Assembly: GCA_023954015.1 (NCBI GenBank)
Contig: JAMLIS010000004.1
Location: forward strand, 150,850-214,849
Length of the DNA stretch: 64,000 nt
Direction: 5' to 3'
Origin: Burkholderiaceae bacterium
GTDB taxonomy: Bacteria; Pseudomonadota; Gammaproteobacteria; Burkholderiales; Burkholderiaceae_E
The position numbers were made by a program, and so were the translations under genes. Below, one piece after another: positions 8,643 through 17,580 of the stretch. Below the pieces are notes generated by a model that was given only the letters and a program-made list of their open reading frames with translations, was not told where the DNA came from and searched no databases. Within the stretch, counting starts at the first letter, position 1. Each line of letters opens with the position of its first letter.

Positions 8643-8662
8643 ACCGGGCGCTGGAGAAACCC

Positions 8663-9325
8663 ATGGACGAACCGAAAATCGCGGAACGACGACTGGTCGA
8701 GCATCTGGCCGACATGAACGAGGACGAGGCGCTCGCCCTGGCAAGGCGCATGCTCCTCGAAGAAAACGCCGACCCGCTGCACGTGCTCGCGCTGTGCCGC
8801 GAAGCGATGGACCTCGTCGGCAAGCGCTTCGAGGAGGGCGAATACTTCCTGCCCGAACTGGTGCTCGCCGGCGAGATGCTCGAGACGATCGGAGCGATCG
8901 CCAAACCGCTGATCGTGAACGGCCCCGGGCAGGAGCCGGCGAAGCACGGCAAGGTGCTGATCGGCACCGTCCACGGCGACCTGCACGACATCGGCAAGAA
9001 CATCGTCTCCTTCATGCTAGACATCAACGGCTTCGAAGTGCGGGACATCGGCATCGACGTGCCCGCCGAGCGCTTCGTCGACGAGATTCGCAGCTGGCGA
9101 CCCGACGTCGTCGGGCTTTCGGGCTTCCTCACGCTGGCCTTCGACTCGATGAAGGAGACGGTCGAGGCGATCGAATCGGCCGGCCTGCGCGATTCGGTGC
9201 GCATCATGGTCGGAGGCGGCCAGGTCGACGAGACGGTGCGCGGGCACGCGCGCGCCGATGCATTCGGCACCAATGCGGTCGAAGCGGTGGGGCTGTGCAA
9301 GGAATGGATGGAGGTACCGGGATGA
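8663..9325 (+). CDS. Corrinoid-binding methyl-carrier protein (MtaC/MtbC-like)
   Basis: The 220-residue protein has the two domains of methanogen/acetogen corrinoid proteins: an N-terminal helical cap (1-85) and a Rossmann-like B12-binding domain with GDLHDIGKN at 105-113. H108 is the expected lower cobalt ligand, followed by GFEVRDIG and VGLSGFLT. It shuttles a methyl group on cob(I)/methylcob(III)alamin between a substrate methyltransferase and a folate methyltransferase. I chose the ATG at 8663 because GGAG stands six bases before it; an ATG at 8639 overlapping the previous stop would add eight residues. It overlaps the next gene by ATGA. Confidence 0.92.
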   Translation: MDEPKIAERRLVEHLADMNEDEALALARRMLLEENADPLHVLALCREAMDLVGKRFEEGEYFLPELVLAGEMLETIGAIAKPLIVNGPGQEPAKHGKVLIGTVHGDLHDIGKNIVSFMLDINGFEVRDIGIDVPAERFVDEIRSWRPDVVGLSGFLTLAFDSMKETVEAIESAGLRDSVRIMVGGGQVDETVRGHARADAFGTNAVEAVGLCKEWMEVPG

Positions 9326-10605
9326 GCACGCTGGCGACGACCCCCCGGGCGGAGCCGGTCGTGACGGACGGCACCGCGCAATACGATGCGCGCTGGCAGC
9401 GAATCGTCGACTGCGTCGCGCTGAAGCGCCCCGACCGCATGCCGGTCGCCCTGTACGCGACGTTCTGGCTCTGCCGCTACGGCGGGGTCAGTCACCGCAC
9501 GCTGATGTACGACTACGAGCGCACGCGCGAGATCGCCGAGCGCGCGATCGTCGAATTCGAACCCGACGTCTACAGCCCGATGATCCTCGGCACCGCGCAG
9601 GGGCCATCGCTCGAGGCGATCGGCTACAAGCAGCTGCAGTGGCCCGGGCACGGCGTCGGAGAGGACCAGCCGTTCCAGTATCTCGATCGCGAGTACATGA
9701 CGGCCGACGAGTACGACGACTTCCTGTTCGACCCTACCGGCTACTACCTGCATACGTATCTGCCGCGCGTGGCGTCTGCCTTCGAGGGCTTCGAGCAGCT
9801 GCCGATCTTCCCCGGCCTGCACTACACGAGGCTGGTGGCGGCGATGCGTTCGTTCGGCCGGCCGGCAGTGCGCACGGCGCTCGATCGCGTGACGAAGGCC
9901 GCCGAGGAGATCGACCGCTACGTGCGTCATCACGTCGACTTCACCGATCGCATGCGATCGCTCGGCTATCCGTGCACCAACGGCACGACCGGGATCGCAC
10001 CGTACGACTTCATCGCCGACTACTTCCGTGGCGCGCGCGGCATGATGACCGACCTGTACCGGCGAAAGGACAAGCTGCTCGAGCTGCTCGACAAGGCAGC
10101 GGTGTTCCTGCTGAAACAGGTCGTCGCGACCGGACGCTCCTCGGGCAACCCGGTCGTGTTCATCCCGGTGCACTGGGCACCGGATGCGTTCATGTCCGAC
10201 AAGCAGTTCCGCGAGTTCTGGTGGCCGTCGTTTCGCAAGCTGATGATCGGGATGATCGACGCCGGGTTGGTCCCGATGCCGCTATGGGAAGCCGACTGCA
10301 CGCGCAGGCTCGAGATCATCCGAGACGTTCCGCCGGGCAAGTGCATCTACTGGTTCGAGCGCACCGACATGGTTCGCGCGTTCGAGGTACTCGGCGACGT
10401 GGCCGCGCTGCGCGGCAACCTCTCGCCGTCGCTGATGACCACCGGCACCCCGCAGGAGGTCGATGCGGCGGTCCGCCATCTCGCCGAGAACGTTTTCCAC
10501 AAGGGCGGGCGGCTGATTCTCGATGCCGCCTTCGGGCTTCCCGACGAGACGCCGGTGGCCAACGTGCGCGCGATGTTCGACGCAGCGCGCAGGTACGCGG
10601 GCTGA
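9322..10605 (+). CDS. Uroporphyrinogen decarboxylase-family methyltransferase (substrate:corrinoid, MT-I candidate)
   Basis: The 427-residue protein belongs to the UroD superfamily together with MtaA, MtbA, CmuA and acetogen O-demethylase components, not the heme enzyme, given its corrinoid neighbours. The usual zinc motif H-x-C is replaced by E323-A-D-C326 with another cysteine at 341, which suggests altered metal ligation and a substrate different from methanol or methylamine. Its probable role is to move a methyl group between a growth substrate and the corrinoid protein. It overlaps both neighbours (ATGA, then TGATG), so the polypeptides are probably made in fixed proportion. The substrate cannot be read from the sequence. 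Confidence 0.8.
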   Translation: MSTLATTPRAEPVVTDGTAQYDARWQRIVDCVALKRPDRMPVALYATFWLCRYGGVSHRTLMYDYERTREIAERAIVEFEPDVYSPMILGTAQGPSLEAIGYKQLQWPGHGVGEDQPFQYLDREYMTADEYDDFLFDPTGYYLHTYLPRVASAFEGFEQLPIFPGLHYTRLVAAMRSFGRPAVRTALDRVTKAAEEIDRYVRHHVDFTDRMRSLGYPCTNGTTGIAPYDFIADYFRGARGMMTDLYRRKDKLLELLDKAAVFLLKQVVATGRSSGNPVVFIPVHWAPDAFMSDKQFREFWWPSFRKLMIGMIDAGLVPMPLWEADCTRRLEIIRDVPPGKCIYWFERTDMVRAFEVLGDVAALRGNLSPSLMTTGTPQEVDAAVRHLAENVFHKGGRLILDAAFGLPDETPVANVRAMFDAARRYAG

Positions 10606-11312
10606 TGCCGAGCGGTCGCTGCCGGGTGCTCGGCGCTGCGGGCCGCGCCGCGCAGTCGTCGGCCGACGCGCCGGCCGCGCTCACCCGCCTGCGCGCACAG
10701 GCCCTGGAGATGGCTCGCGAAGAAGCGCTCGTCGATGCCGCCTGGTGCTACCGGATCGTTCCGCTCGATTCGCCGCCCGGCACCTGGCTGAACGCCGGCG
10801 GCGTTTCCCTGCACGCGCCGCGCCTGCTGCCCGAATCGGGCCGGCTCACGGCGCTCGCCTGCGCGGTCTGCACGATCGGCCCGGCGCTGGAACGGCGCGT
10901 ACGCGCGTTGTTCGAACAACGCCGCGCATCGCTGGCGATCGCGCTCGACCGGTTGGGCAACGAGGCGCTCTTCGAGACGGCGCGACGCGTACAGGACCGA
11001 ATCGCGCTCGCCGCCGCGCGCGACGGACTGTCGATCGCGGGCGAGCTGCGCCCGGGCGACCCCGGACTCGATACGAGCGCACAGAGCCCGGTATTGCAGC
11101 TGGCTGACGCGATGCGCATCGGATGCCGCGTGAACGAAGGCGGCCTGCTCGTACCGCTGAAATCGACGTCGATCGTGCTCGGCGTCGGCATCGATCTACC
11201 GGCGGTCGAATGGTCGCGCTGCGACCCTTGTCCTTCCCGAGACCGCTGCCGAATTGCAGCCAGGCGGTCGCCGCGAAGCGGCGCTGCCGCCGCAGCGGCC
11301 CCGACACCGTGA
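10605..11312 (+). CDS. MetH activation-domain-like protein
   Basis: The 235-residue protein resembles the S-adenosylmethionine-binding reactivation domain of cobalamin-dependent methionine synthase as seen in stand-alone proteins of corrinoid methyltransferase clusters: ELRPGDPGL, then LADAMRIGCRVNEGG and the PLKSTSIVLGVG strand. A C-terminal C206-x2-C209-x5-C215 could bind a metal or Fe-S cluster. Family members are thought to help keep the corrinoid in its active state, but their biochemistry is little known. It starts in the stop codon of the UroD-family gene and its stop overlaps the GTG of the activator gene. Confidence 0.7.
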   Translation: MPSGRCRVLGAAGRAAQSSADAPAALTRLRAQALEMAREEALVDAAWCYRIVPLDSPPGTWLNAGGVSLHAPRLLPESGRLTALACAVCTIGPALERRVRALFEQRRASLAIALDRLGNEALFETARRVQDRIALAAARDGLSIAGELRPGDPGLDTSAQSPVLQLADAMRIGCRVNEGGLLVPLKSTSIVLGVGIDLPAVEWSRCDPCPSRDRCRIAARRSPRSGAAAAAAPTP

Positions 11313-13147
11313 ACGCATCCTCCCCGCCGCTCGCCCTGGCGTTCCCGCAGCTCGAACGCACGATCGGCTGCGCATTCGGGGAGACGGTGCTCGAGAGCGC
11401 ACGCCGGCATGGCGTGCGCATCGTCGGCGCGTGCGGAGGCCGTGGATACTGCGGCAGCTGCGAGATACGCATCGTCGAAGGCGAGGACGCGGTTTCGAAC
11501 GAAGCGAACGACGGCGACGACTCGTACCTCGCACATCCGGCGAAGACGCCGCCTGTCGCCTGGGTGCGCGCCTGCCGCACCCGACCGGGCTCCGATTGCA
11601 CGGTCGAGATCTCGCCGCGTTCCCTTGCGCCAATCGTGCGCACGGACGCCACGCCCGACGCGCAGGAAGCGCTGGTCCCGGACACCCTCATCGGCAGTCG
11701 CGACGTGGAATTGTCGGCGCCGACGCTGGACGACGCCGAATGCGACGTCTCGCGCCTGCTTCGCGCGCTCGAGCTGCCCGACGATGCCTTCGACCTTGCC
11801 GCGGCTCGCGAGATGCCGACCCGCCTGCGCGAGCATCGATGGAAGGTGCGCGCGCGGCTGCGCGGCGACCGGCTGATCGGCGTCGCTGCCCCGGGACGTC
11901 CGAACCTGGGCCTGGCGATCGACCTGGGCACGACCAACGTCGCCGGCTTTCTCGTCGACCTGGACAGCGGCCGGCAGCTCGCAACGCTCGCCATCGAGAA
12001 CCCTCAGGGCGCCTGGGGCGCGGACCTGATCACGCGCATCGATGCTGCGGCGCGATCGAAGGAGAGCTTCGCGGCACTGCGTGACGCGGCTCGCGAGGCG
12101 ATCGACGTGCTCGCGCACGACCTGTGCCGCGCGGTGGATGCGGACATCGACGACATCGTCGATGCAGCCGTCTGCGGCAATACCGCCATGCACCACCTGC
12201 TGCTCGGCCTTCCCGTCGCGTCGCTGGGGCGCAGTCCCTTCGTCGCCGCCCTGAGCGACGCGCTAGACGTCGAAGCGCGCGAGATCGGACTCGCCTTCTG
12301 CGCCGGCGCCCGGATTCATTTCGCGCCGAACGTCGGTGGCTTCGTCGGCGGTGATCATTGCGCCGCCCTGCTCGCCACGCAGATGCAGTGGAGCGATGCG
12401 CGCACCGCGCTCGTCCTGGACATCGGTACGAACACCGAGATCACGCTGATCCACGACGGTGCGTTGCATTCGGCCTCGTGCCCTTCGGGTCCTGCGCTCG
12501 AGGGCGGCAACATCCGCTGCGGCATGCGCGCGGCCGAAGGCGCGATCGAACACGTGGCCGTCGGCGACGACGGCACCTTCGGATTGCGCGTGATCGGCCG
12601 ATCGGCGCCGCTCGGGTTGTGCGGCTCGGGCGTGGTCGACACGATCGCTGCCCTGCGCGGAATCGGTGCACTCGACGACCGCGGCCGGCTGATCCGTGAA
12701 CATCGGCACGTGCACTCGCTGGAGGGCAAGGCGGCCGCCCGGCTCGCGCCGGGCGTCCTCTTCACTCAGGACGACGTCCGCTCCGTGCAGCTGGCCAAGG
12801 CGGCCATCCGCACCGCCACCGAACTGCTGCTGCAGCGCGCACGATGCGAAGCCGCCGACATCGAGCGATTCGTCGTCGCCGGCGCCTTCGGCGCATGGCT
12901 CGATGTCGGGCGATGCATCGAGATCGGCCTGTTTCCCGAGCTGGCGCGCGAGCGCTTCGTCCAGGTCGGCAACGCCGCCGGCGCGGGAATCCGCCGGATC
13001 CTCGTATCGGAAAGCGCACGCCGACATGCGCGCGAGATCGCACGGCGATGCCGCTACCTCGAGTTGAGCACGGCGCCCGAGTTCCAGAAGACATTCCTGC
13101 GCTGCATCGGCTTCGATCGCGGCACGGACGCGAGGAGAGCGAGATGA
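11309..13147 (+). CDS. Reductive activator of corrinoid proteins (RamA/RACE-like, ferredoxin + ASKHA domain, DUF4445)
   Basis: The 612-residue protein has a plant-type [2Fe-2S] ferredoxin domain (C42, C48, C51, C89), a linker, and a large ASKHA ATPase domain (LAIDLGTTNVAGFLVDL, then CGNTAMHHLLLG, VLDIGTNTEI and LCGSGVVD). RACE proteins use ATP and a low-potential electron to return inactive cob(II)alamin to cob(I)alamin. The GTG start at 11309 overlaps the preceding stop (GTGA), and the resulting length matches the family. Its presence in the operon is strong evidence that the corrinoid protein cycles through Co(I), as in acetogen O-demethylases. Confidence 0.9.
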   Translation: MNASSPPLALAFPQLERTIGCAFGETVLESARRHGVRIVGACGGRGYCGSCEIRIVEGEDAVSNEANDGDDSYLAHPAKTPPVAWVRACRTRPGSDCTVEISPRSLAPIVRTDATPDAQEALVPDTLIGSRDVELSAPTLDDAECDVSRLLRALELPDDAFDLAAAREMPTRLREHRWKVRARLRGDRLIGVAAPGRPNLGLAIDLGTTNVAGFLVDLDSGRQLATLAIENPQGAWGADLITRIDAAARSKESFAALRDAAREAIDVLAHDLCRAVDADIDDIVDAAVCGNTAMHHLLLGLPVASLGRSPFVAALSDALDVEAREIGLAFCAGARIHFAPNVGGFVGGDHCAALLATQMQWSDARTALVLDIGTNTEITLIHDGALHSASCPSGPALEGGNIRCGMRAAEGAIEHVAVGDDGTFGLRVIGRSAPLGLCGSGVVDTIAALRGIGALDDRGRLIREHRHVHSLEGKAAARLAPGVLFTQDDVRSVQLAKAAIRTATELLLQRARCEAADIERFVVAGAFGAWLDVGRCIEIGLFPELARERFVQVGNAAGAGIRRILVSESARRHAREIARRCRYLELSTAPEFQKTFLRCIGFDRGTDARRAR

Positions 13148-14046
13148 ACCAGGCACATGCGGCCGACGCCGGCCGCTTCGAGCTGCGCATCATCGGGGAA
13201 CGGATCAATCCCGGTTTCCGCAGCACGCGCACGCTCTTCGACGACGAGGATTTCCCCGGAATCAGGGCGCTCGCCGTACGACAGGTGCAATCGGGCGCGA
13301 GCTGCCTGAACGTGAACGTCGGAGCGCGCGCACAGACCGACGCCCGATTCGTCGCCCAGGTGATCCGTGCGATCCAGCAAGAGGTCGACGTTCCGTTGTG
13401 CTTCGATTTTCCGCACCCCGAGGTACAGCGCGTCTGCCTGCAGACCTACGATGCGGGGCGGGCCGGAGGACGACTGCCGATCGTAAACTCGATCACCGAG
13501 CACCGATGGGCGCTGATGGACCTGTACCGGCTGCATCCGTTCCAGGTCGTGGTGATGGCTTCCGAACGCATGGTCGACGGCGTGGCGCGCGCCAACAAGA
13601 CCGCCGCCGACATCGCGTCGACGGCGCGCCGCGCGGCGCGCAGGCTGCGCGACGAGCACGGGATGCCGATGCACGACATCCTGATCGACGTGTCGGTGAG
13701 CGCGATCGCCGCCGACTCCGAAGGTCTGGGTCGCGCCACGCTCGATGCCGTAGCGACGATCGGCAGCGACCCCGAACTGGCCGGCATCCACCTGATGGGT
13801 GGGCTGTCGAACATCGGCCAGCAGTTGCCCGCCAGGGCGGCCGACGGCTCGGACCTCAAGCTGTGCCTCGAGAACGCCTTCCTGACGCTCGCCGTTCCAC
13901 TCGGCTTCGACACGGTGCTCGGCACGCCGTGGCGAGGCTACGCGCCGTTGCCCGCGGATCATCACGTGATGAAGACGTATCGCCAGTTCCTCGAATGCAG
14001 CGGCACCGACGCGTTGCGCGCGGTGCGCCGGCTGTACCGCGGCTGA
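13144..14046 (+). CDS. Methyltetrahydrofolate:corrinoid methyltransferase (MT-II, pterin-binding domain)
   Basis: The 300-residue protein is a TIM-barrel pterin-binding enzyme of the AcsE/MtvA/MetH-folate-domain family. It shows the IIGERINPGFRST start, the GASCLNVNVGAR strand, IVNSITEH, IDVSVSAI and GLSNIGQQLP motifs. It transfers the methyl group between the corrinoid protein and tetrahydrofolate. Together with the corrinoid protein, UroD-family MT-I and activator it completes a four-component methyl transfer system. Its ATG overlaps the activator stop. The methyl-THF would then feed the MetV-MetF fusion. The C-terminal 25 residues (HHVMKTYRQFLE region) are typical of the family. Confidence 0.88.
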   Translation: MNQAHAADAGRFELRIIGERINPGFRSTRTLFDDEDFPGIRALAVRQVQSGASCLNVNVGARAQTDARFVAQVIRAIQQEVDVPLCFDFPHPEVQRVCLQTYDAGRAGGRLPIVNSITEHRWALMDLYRLHPFQVVVMASERMVDGVARANKTAADIASTARRAARRLRDEHGMPMHDILIDVSVSAIAADSEGLGRATLDAVATIGSDPELAGIHLMGGLSNIGQQLPARAADGSDLKLCLENAFLTLAVPLGFDTVLGTPWRGYAPLPADHHVMKTYRQFLECSGTDALRAVRRLYRG

Positions 14047-14059
14047 CCGGGTCGTCCCG

Positions 14060-15304
14060 ATGACACGGGAAGCCACCGCGGGCCATATCTCGGCCGCACC
14101 CGCGTTCGCCGTCGTCGTCGACGAATGGTTCGACGGCGAGCGAAGGCGCGTCGGCGAAGCGACCACCTTGCGCGTCGTCGACGGACGCATCGCCGACATC
14201 GAGCGCGGGGATCGTGGCGTCGAACTCGCCGGGCGCGGACTGCCGGTGTTTCGCGGCGGGTTCCTGATGCCCGGGCTCGTCGATGCGCACGTGCATCTGT
14301 TCCTCGACGGCGTCTCGACGGATCCCGAGGCTCGCGCGCAGCATCTGAGGGCGCCGATCGAACGGCTGCTCGAAACTGCCCGCCGCAACGCACGACGCTC
14401 GCTCGCCTGCGGCGTGACACTGGTGCGCGACGCGGGCGATCGGCACGGAATCAACCACCGTATCCGCGCCGAGGCAACATACGCCCCGAGCGGACTGTCG
14501 GAGGTGCGATCGGCCGGCTGCGGCATTCGCGCGGTGAAACGCTACGGCGCGTTCATGGCGACCGAAGCCGGCGACGACGACGAGATTCGCCAGGCGATCG
14601 TGCAGCGTGCCGCCGACAGCGACGAGATCAAGCTGATCCTCACGGGTCTCATCGATTTCGAGGCCGGCTGCGTTACCGACGAGCCGCAGTTCACCGTCGA
14701 ACAGGCGCGTCTCCTCGTCGATACGGCGCACGCATGCGGGCGGCGCACCTTCGCACATTGCAGCGGTCCGAAAGGACTCGAAATCGCCGTCGCGGCGGGC
14801 GTCGATTGCATCGAACACGGTTTCTTTCTGACGCCGCAGATCGTCGAGCGAATGGCCCGGAAGCGGATCGCCTGGACGCCGACCTTCGGACCGGTTCATT
14901 TCCAGTGGGCGAATGCGCCGGCACTCGGCTGGTCGTCGGAAACGGCCGACAGACTGCGCCGCATGCTGGAGGAACACGCTCGCCACCTGAAGCTCGCCGT
15001 CGACGGCGGCGTTCCCGTGCTGCTCGGCACCGACGCCGGAAGCATGGGGGTCGCGCACGGCGACGCAGTATTCGAGGAGATCGACCGCTATCGGGAAGCC
15101 GGATTGTCGCTCGAGCAGATCCTCGCCGCGGCAACGTCGACTCCGCGGCGCCTCTTCGGCTTCGAGCACGTCACGCTCGCCCGCGGCGCGCCCTTCGACG
15201 CCGTGCTCCTGGCGCGCTCGCCCTTCGGCGATCCGGATGCACTGCGCCGACCGCTACGCGTCTGGCGCCCTCAGCGCGAATCCAGCAGCGCGACCAGCGA
15301 CTGA
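14060..15304 (+). CDS. Metal-dependent amidohydrolase (prolidase/imidazolonepropionase-like)
   Basis: The 414-residue protein has the amidohydrolase barrel metal ligands: DAHVH, a lysine in DEIKLIL that may be carbamylated, H in FAHCSG, H in CIEHG and D in LLGTDAG. Family members hydrolyse amides, lactams or cyclic ureas. It lies 13 bp after the folate methyltransferase, so it is probably the last gene of the TetR-controlled operon. A role in releasing a product or opening a lactone-like ring is possible but unproven. Its 3' end overlaps the stop region of the opposite-strand histidine kinase by 34 bp. Confidence 0.75.
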   Translation: MTREATAGHISAAPAFAVVVDEWFDGERRRVGEATTLRVVDGRIADIERGDRGVELAGRGLPVFRGGFLMPGLVDAHVHLFLDGVSTDPEARAQHLRAPIERLLETARRNARRSLACGVTLVRDAGDRHGINHRIRAEATYAPSGLSEVRSAGCGIRAVKRYGAFMATEAGDDDEIRQAIVQRAADSDEIKLILTGLIDFEAGCVTDEPQFTVEQARLLVDTAHACGRRTFAHCSGPKGLEIAVAAGVDCIEHGFFLTPQIVERMARKRIAWTPTFGPVHFQWANAPALGWSSETADRLRRMLEEHARHLKLAVDGGVPVLLGTDAGSMGVAHGDAVFEEIDRYREAGLSLEQILAAATSTPRRLFGFEHVTLARGAPFDAVLLARSPFGDPDALRRPLRVWRPQRESSSATSD

Positions 15305-17517
15305 ACCGCGTCCAGCTCCACCGGCTTGACCAGATGATGGTCGAAGCCCGCCTGCTCGGAGGCGGCGCGATCGGCCTGCTGGCCCCAGCCCGTGACGGCG
15401 ACGAGCAGCACGTCGCGGCCCCACTCGCTGTTCCGGATTCGCCGCGCCGCGACGTATCCGTTCATGCCGGGCATGCCGAGATCCATCAGGATCACCTCGG
15501 GACGCATCCGTTCGGCCAGGCCCAGGGCCTGTTCGCCGTCGAAGGCGGCGTCGACCTCGTGCCCGAGCAGCCCGAGCATCGTCGCCATCGCCTGCGCGGC
15601 ATCGGCGTTGTCGTCGACGACGAGGACGCGACGCCGGCGAACGGGCGCGGCGGGCGGGTGCGGCGCATCGGGATCCTCGCGCGAACTCTGCGACAACGGC
15701 AGGTGGACGACGAACTCGCTGCCGCAGCCCGGACCTTCGCTGTACGCCTCGACGCGCCCGCCGTGCAGCTCGACGAGCTGCCGCACGATCGTCAGTCCGA
15801 TGCCGAGGCCGCCCTGGCGCCGGTCGATCGCACTGTCGACCTGCGCGAACAGCTCGAACACCTTCTCGAGCATCTCCGGCGGTATGCCGACGCCGGTGTC
15901 CTTCACGCGGACGACCGCCTCCCGCCCGAGACGCTCGAGCGTGACGAAGATGTGCCCGCCGGGCTCCATGTACTTCGCGGCATTGGTCAGCAGGTTGCCG
16001 ATCGCCTGCGTGAGCCGGTGTGCGTCTCCGTCCACCCACACCGCCTCGGCGGGCAGCGTCAGGCTCGTTTCGTGACGCTTGTGCCGGATGCTCGGATCGG
16101 CAGCTTCCAGCGCACCGCGGATGACCGAGGCGAGCTCCACCGGGCGGCGTTCGAGCTCGATGCGCCCGCTGCTGATTCGGCTGACGTCCATCAGGTCGTC
16201 GACCAGCGCGACCATATGGTCCACCTGGCGGCTCATCATCGCGCGCACGCGCTCTGCGCGCTCCGCGTCGATCCGGCCCATGCGCATGATCTCGACGCCG
16301 GTGCGCAAGGGTGCCAGCGGATTGCGCAGTTCGTGCGCGAGAATCGCGAGGAACTCGTCCTTGCGCCGATCGGCGTCGCGAAGCGCCTCCTCGGCGCTGC
16401 GCCGCACGGTGATGTCGACGTTCATCCCGACCCATTTGCGCACGGTTCCGTGCGGACCGAACAAGGGCGCGGCGTGATCGTTGCTCCAGTGCACGCTGCC
16501 GTCGGCGGCAACGATGCGGTACTCGAGTTCGAAGGGCGAGCGTCGCGCGATGCCGTCGAACCACTTCCTGCGCGTCTCCTCGCGGTCGTCGGGATGTACC
16601 GCATCGAACCAGCCTTCGTCGCGCCACTGCGCGGACAGCTGCCCGGTGAGCGCGCACCAGGACGCCGAGTACGACTGCAGGTTACCCGCCGGATCCGCTT
16701 CCCATACGGCCTGCGCCATCGCCTCGACCAGCACGCGAAAGCGCTCCTCGCTCTCGCGCAGCGCATCGTCGGTCAGCCGGCGGGCAGTGACGTCGCGAAA
16801 CAGCAGCGCAACGCGGTTGGACGACGAGCGATCGGGGCGGAACGCGTAGACGTCGAACCAGCGACCGAGCGAAGACGAGTAATGCTCGAGCCGCGCAGGC
16901 TCGCCGGTGCGCGCGACGCGACCGTAGCTCTCGAGCCAGTACGGATCGATCTGCGGAGTGAGTTCGCGCGCCTTCCTGCCGACGACGTCGGCCAGGCCGG
17001 TCTGCGCCGCGAAGGCGTCGTTGACCTCGAGGTAGCGGAAGTCGATCGGCGTGCCGCGCTCGTCGAACAGCATCTCGACGATGCAGTACCCCTGGTCGAT
17101 CGAATCGATCAGCGTGTGATATTGCCGCTCGCTTTTCTGAAGCGCCTCGCGGGTGAGATGACGACGGGTGGCGTCGTGGAAATACAGCGCCCATCCCCAG
17201 CTGCGCGGATGCACGCGGGCCCGGTACCTGCGGCCGGCCGAAGCGCTGCAGTACGCGACATCGAGGGGCCGGGAGGTCCGCGCCGCCTCGCGCAGGGCTG
17301 CCGGATCGAGGCGCTCGGAAGCGGCGAGTTCCGGGTACACCTCGTAGAGGCTGCGTCCGACCAGCTCGTCGCGGGAACGCGCCAGCTGGCGCTCGGCCGA
17401 CGCGTTTGCATAGAGGAGACGGAAATCGGGATCGCAGGCGAGAAAGCCGTCCGAGACGCTCTCGAGCACTTCGATTGCGCTGATCTCGAGAGCCGCCGTG
17501 AGCGAAGCCGACGCCAT
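15271..17517 (-). CDS. Hybrid sensor histidine kinase (three PAS, HisKA, HATPase, REC)
   Basis: The 748-residue protein has no membrane segments. PAS domains lie at roughly 12-120, 130-250 and 255-375. The HisKA domain has H395 in AHELRNPL, the ATPase domain shows GNLLTNAAKY near 508 and GLGIGL near 570, and a C-terminal receiver domain carries phospho-acceptor D679 in LMDLGMPGMNG. It is a cytoplasmic sensor. No output regulator or HPt gene is adjacent, so its target is unknown. It is 63 bp downstream of the Pat-like gene on the same strand and converges on the amidohydrolase. Confidence 0.88.
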   Translation of the reverse strand: MASASLTAALEISAIEVLESVSDGFLACDPDFRLLYANASAERQLARSRDELVGRSLYEVYPELAASERLDPAALREAARTSRPLDVAYCSASAGRRYRARVHPRSWGWALYFHDATRRHLTREALQKSERQYHTLIDSIDQGYCIVEMLFDERGTPIDFRYLEVNDAFAAQTGLADVVGRKARELTPQIDPYWLESYGRVARTGEPARLEHYSSSLGRWFDVYAFRPDRSSSNRVALLFRDVTARRLTDDALRESEERFRVLVEAMAQAVWEADPAGNLQSYSASWCALTGQLSAQWRDEGWFDAVHPDDREETRRKWFDGIARRSPFELEYRIVAADGSVHWSNDHAAPLFGPHGTVRKWVGMNVDITVRRSAEEALRDADRRKDEFLAILAHELRNPLAPLRTGVEIMRMGRIDAERAERVRAMMSRQVDHMVALVDDLMDVSRISSGRIELERRPVELASVIRGALEAADPSIRHKRHETSLTLPAEAVWVDGDAHRLTQAIGNLLTNAAKYMEPGGHIFVTLERLGREAVVRVKDTGVGIPPEMLEKVFELFAQVDSAIDRRQGGLGIGLTIVRQLVELHGGRVEAYSEGPGCGSEFVVHLPLSQSSREDPDAPHPPAAPVRRRRVLVVDDNADAAQAMATMLGLLGHEVDAAFDGEQALGLAERMRPEVILMDLGMPGMNGYVAARRIRNSEWGRDVLLVAVTGWGQQADRAASEQAGFDHHLVKPVELDAVQSLVALLDSR

Positions 17518-17580
17518 GATGATCGGATTCTCGCCGCGGGGCGTAACGGACGCAAGCGCGTACGCAACGACGCGCCGAAT

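Noticed and set aside
9322..10605. Uroporphyrinogen decarboxylase for heme synthesis (HemE).
   Set aside because: Length, start region and overlap with a corrinoid protein gene fit the methyltransferase branch of the superfamily.
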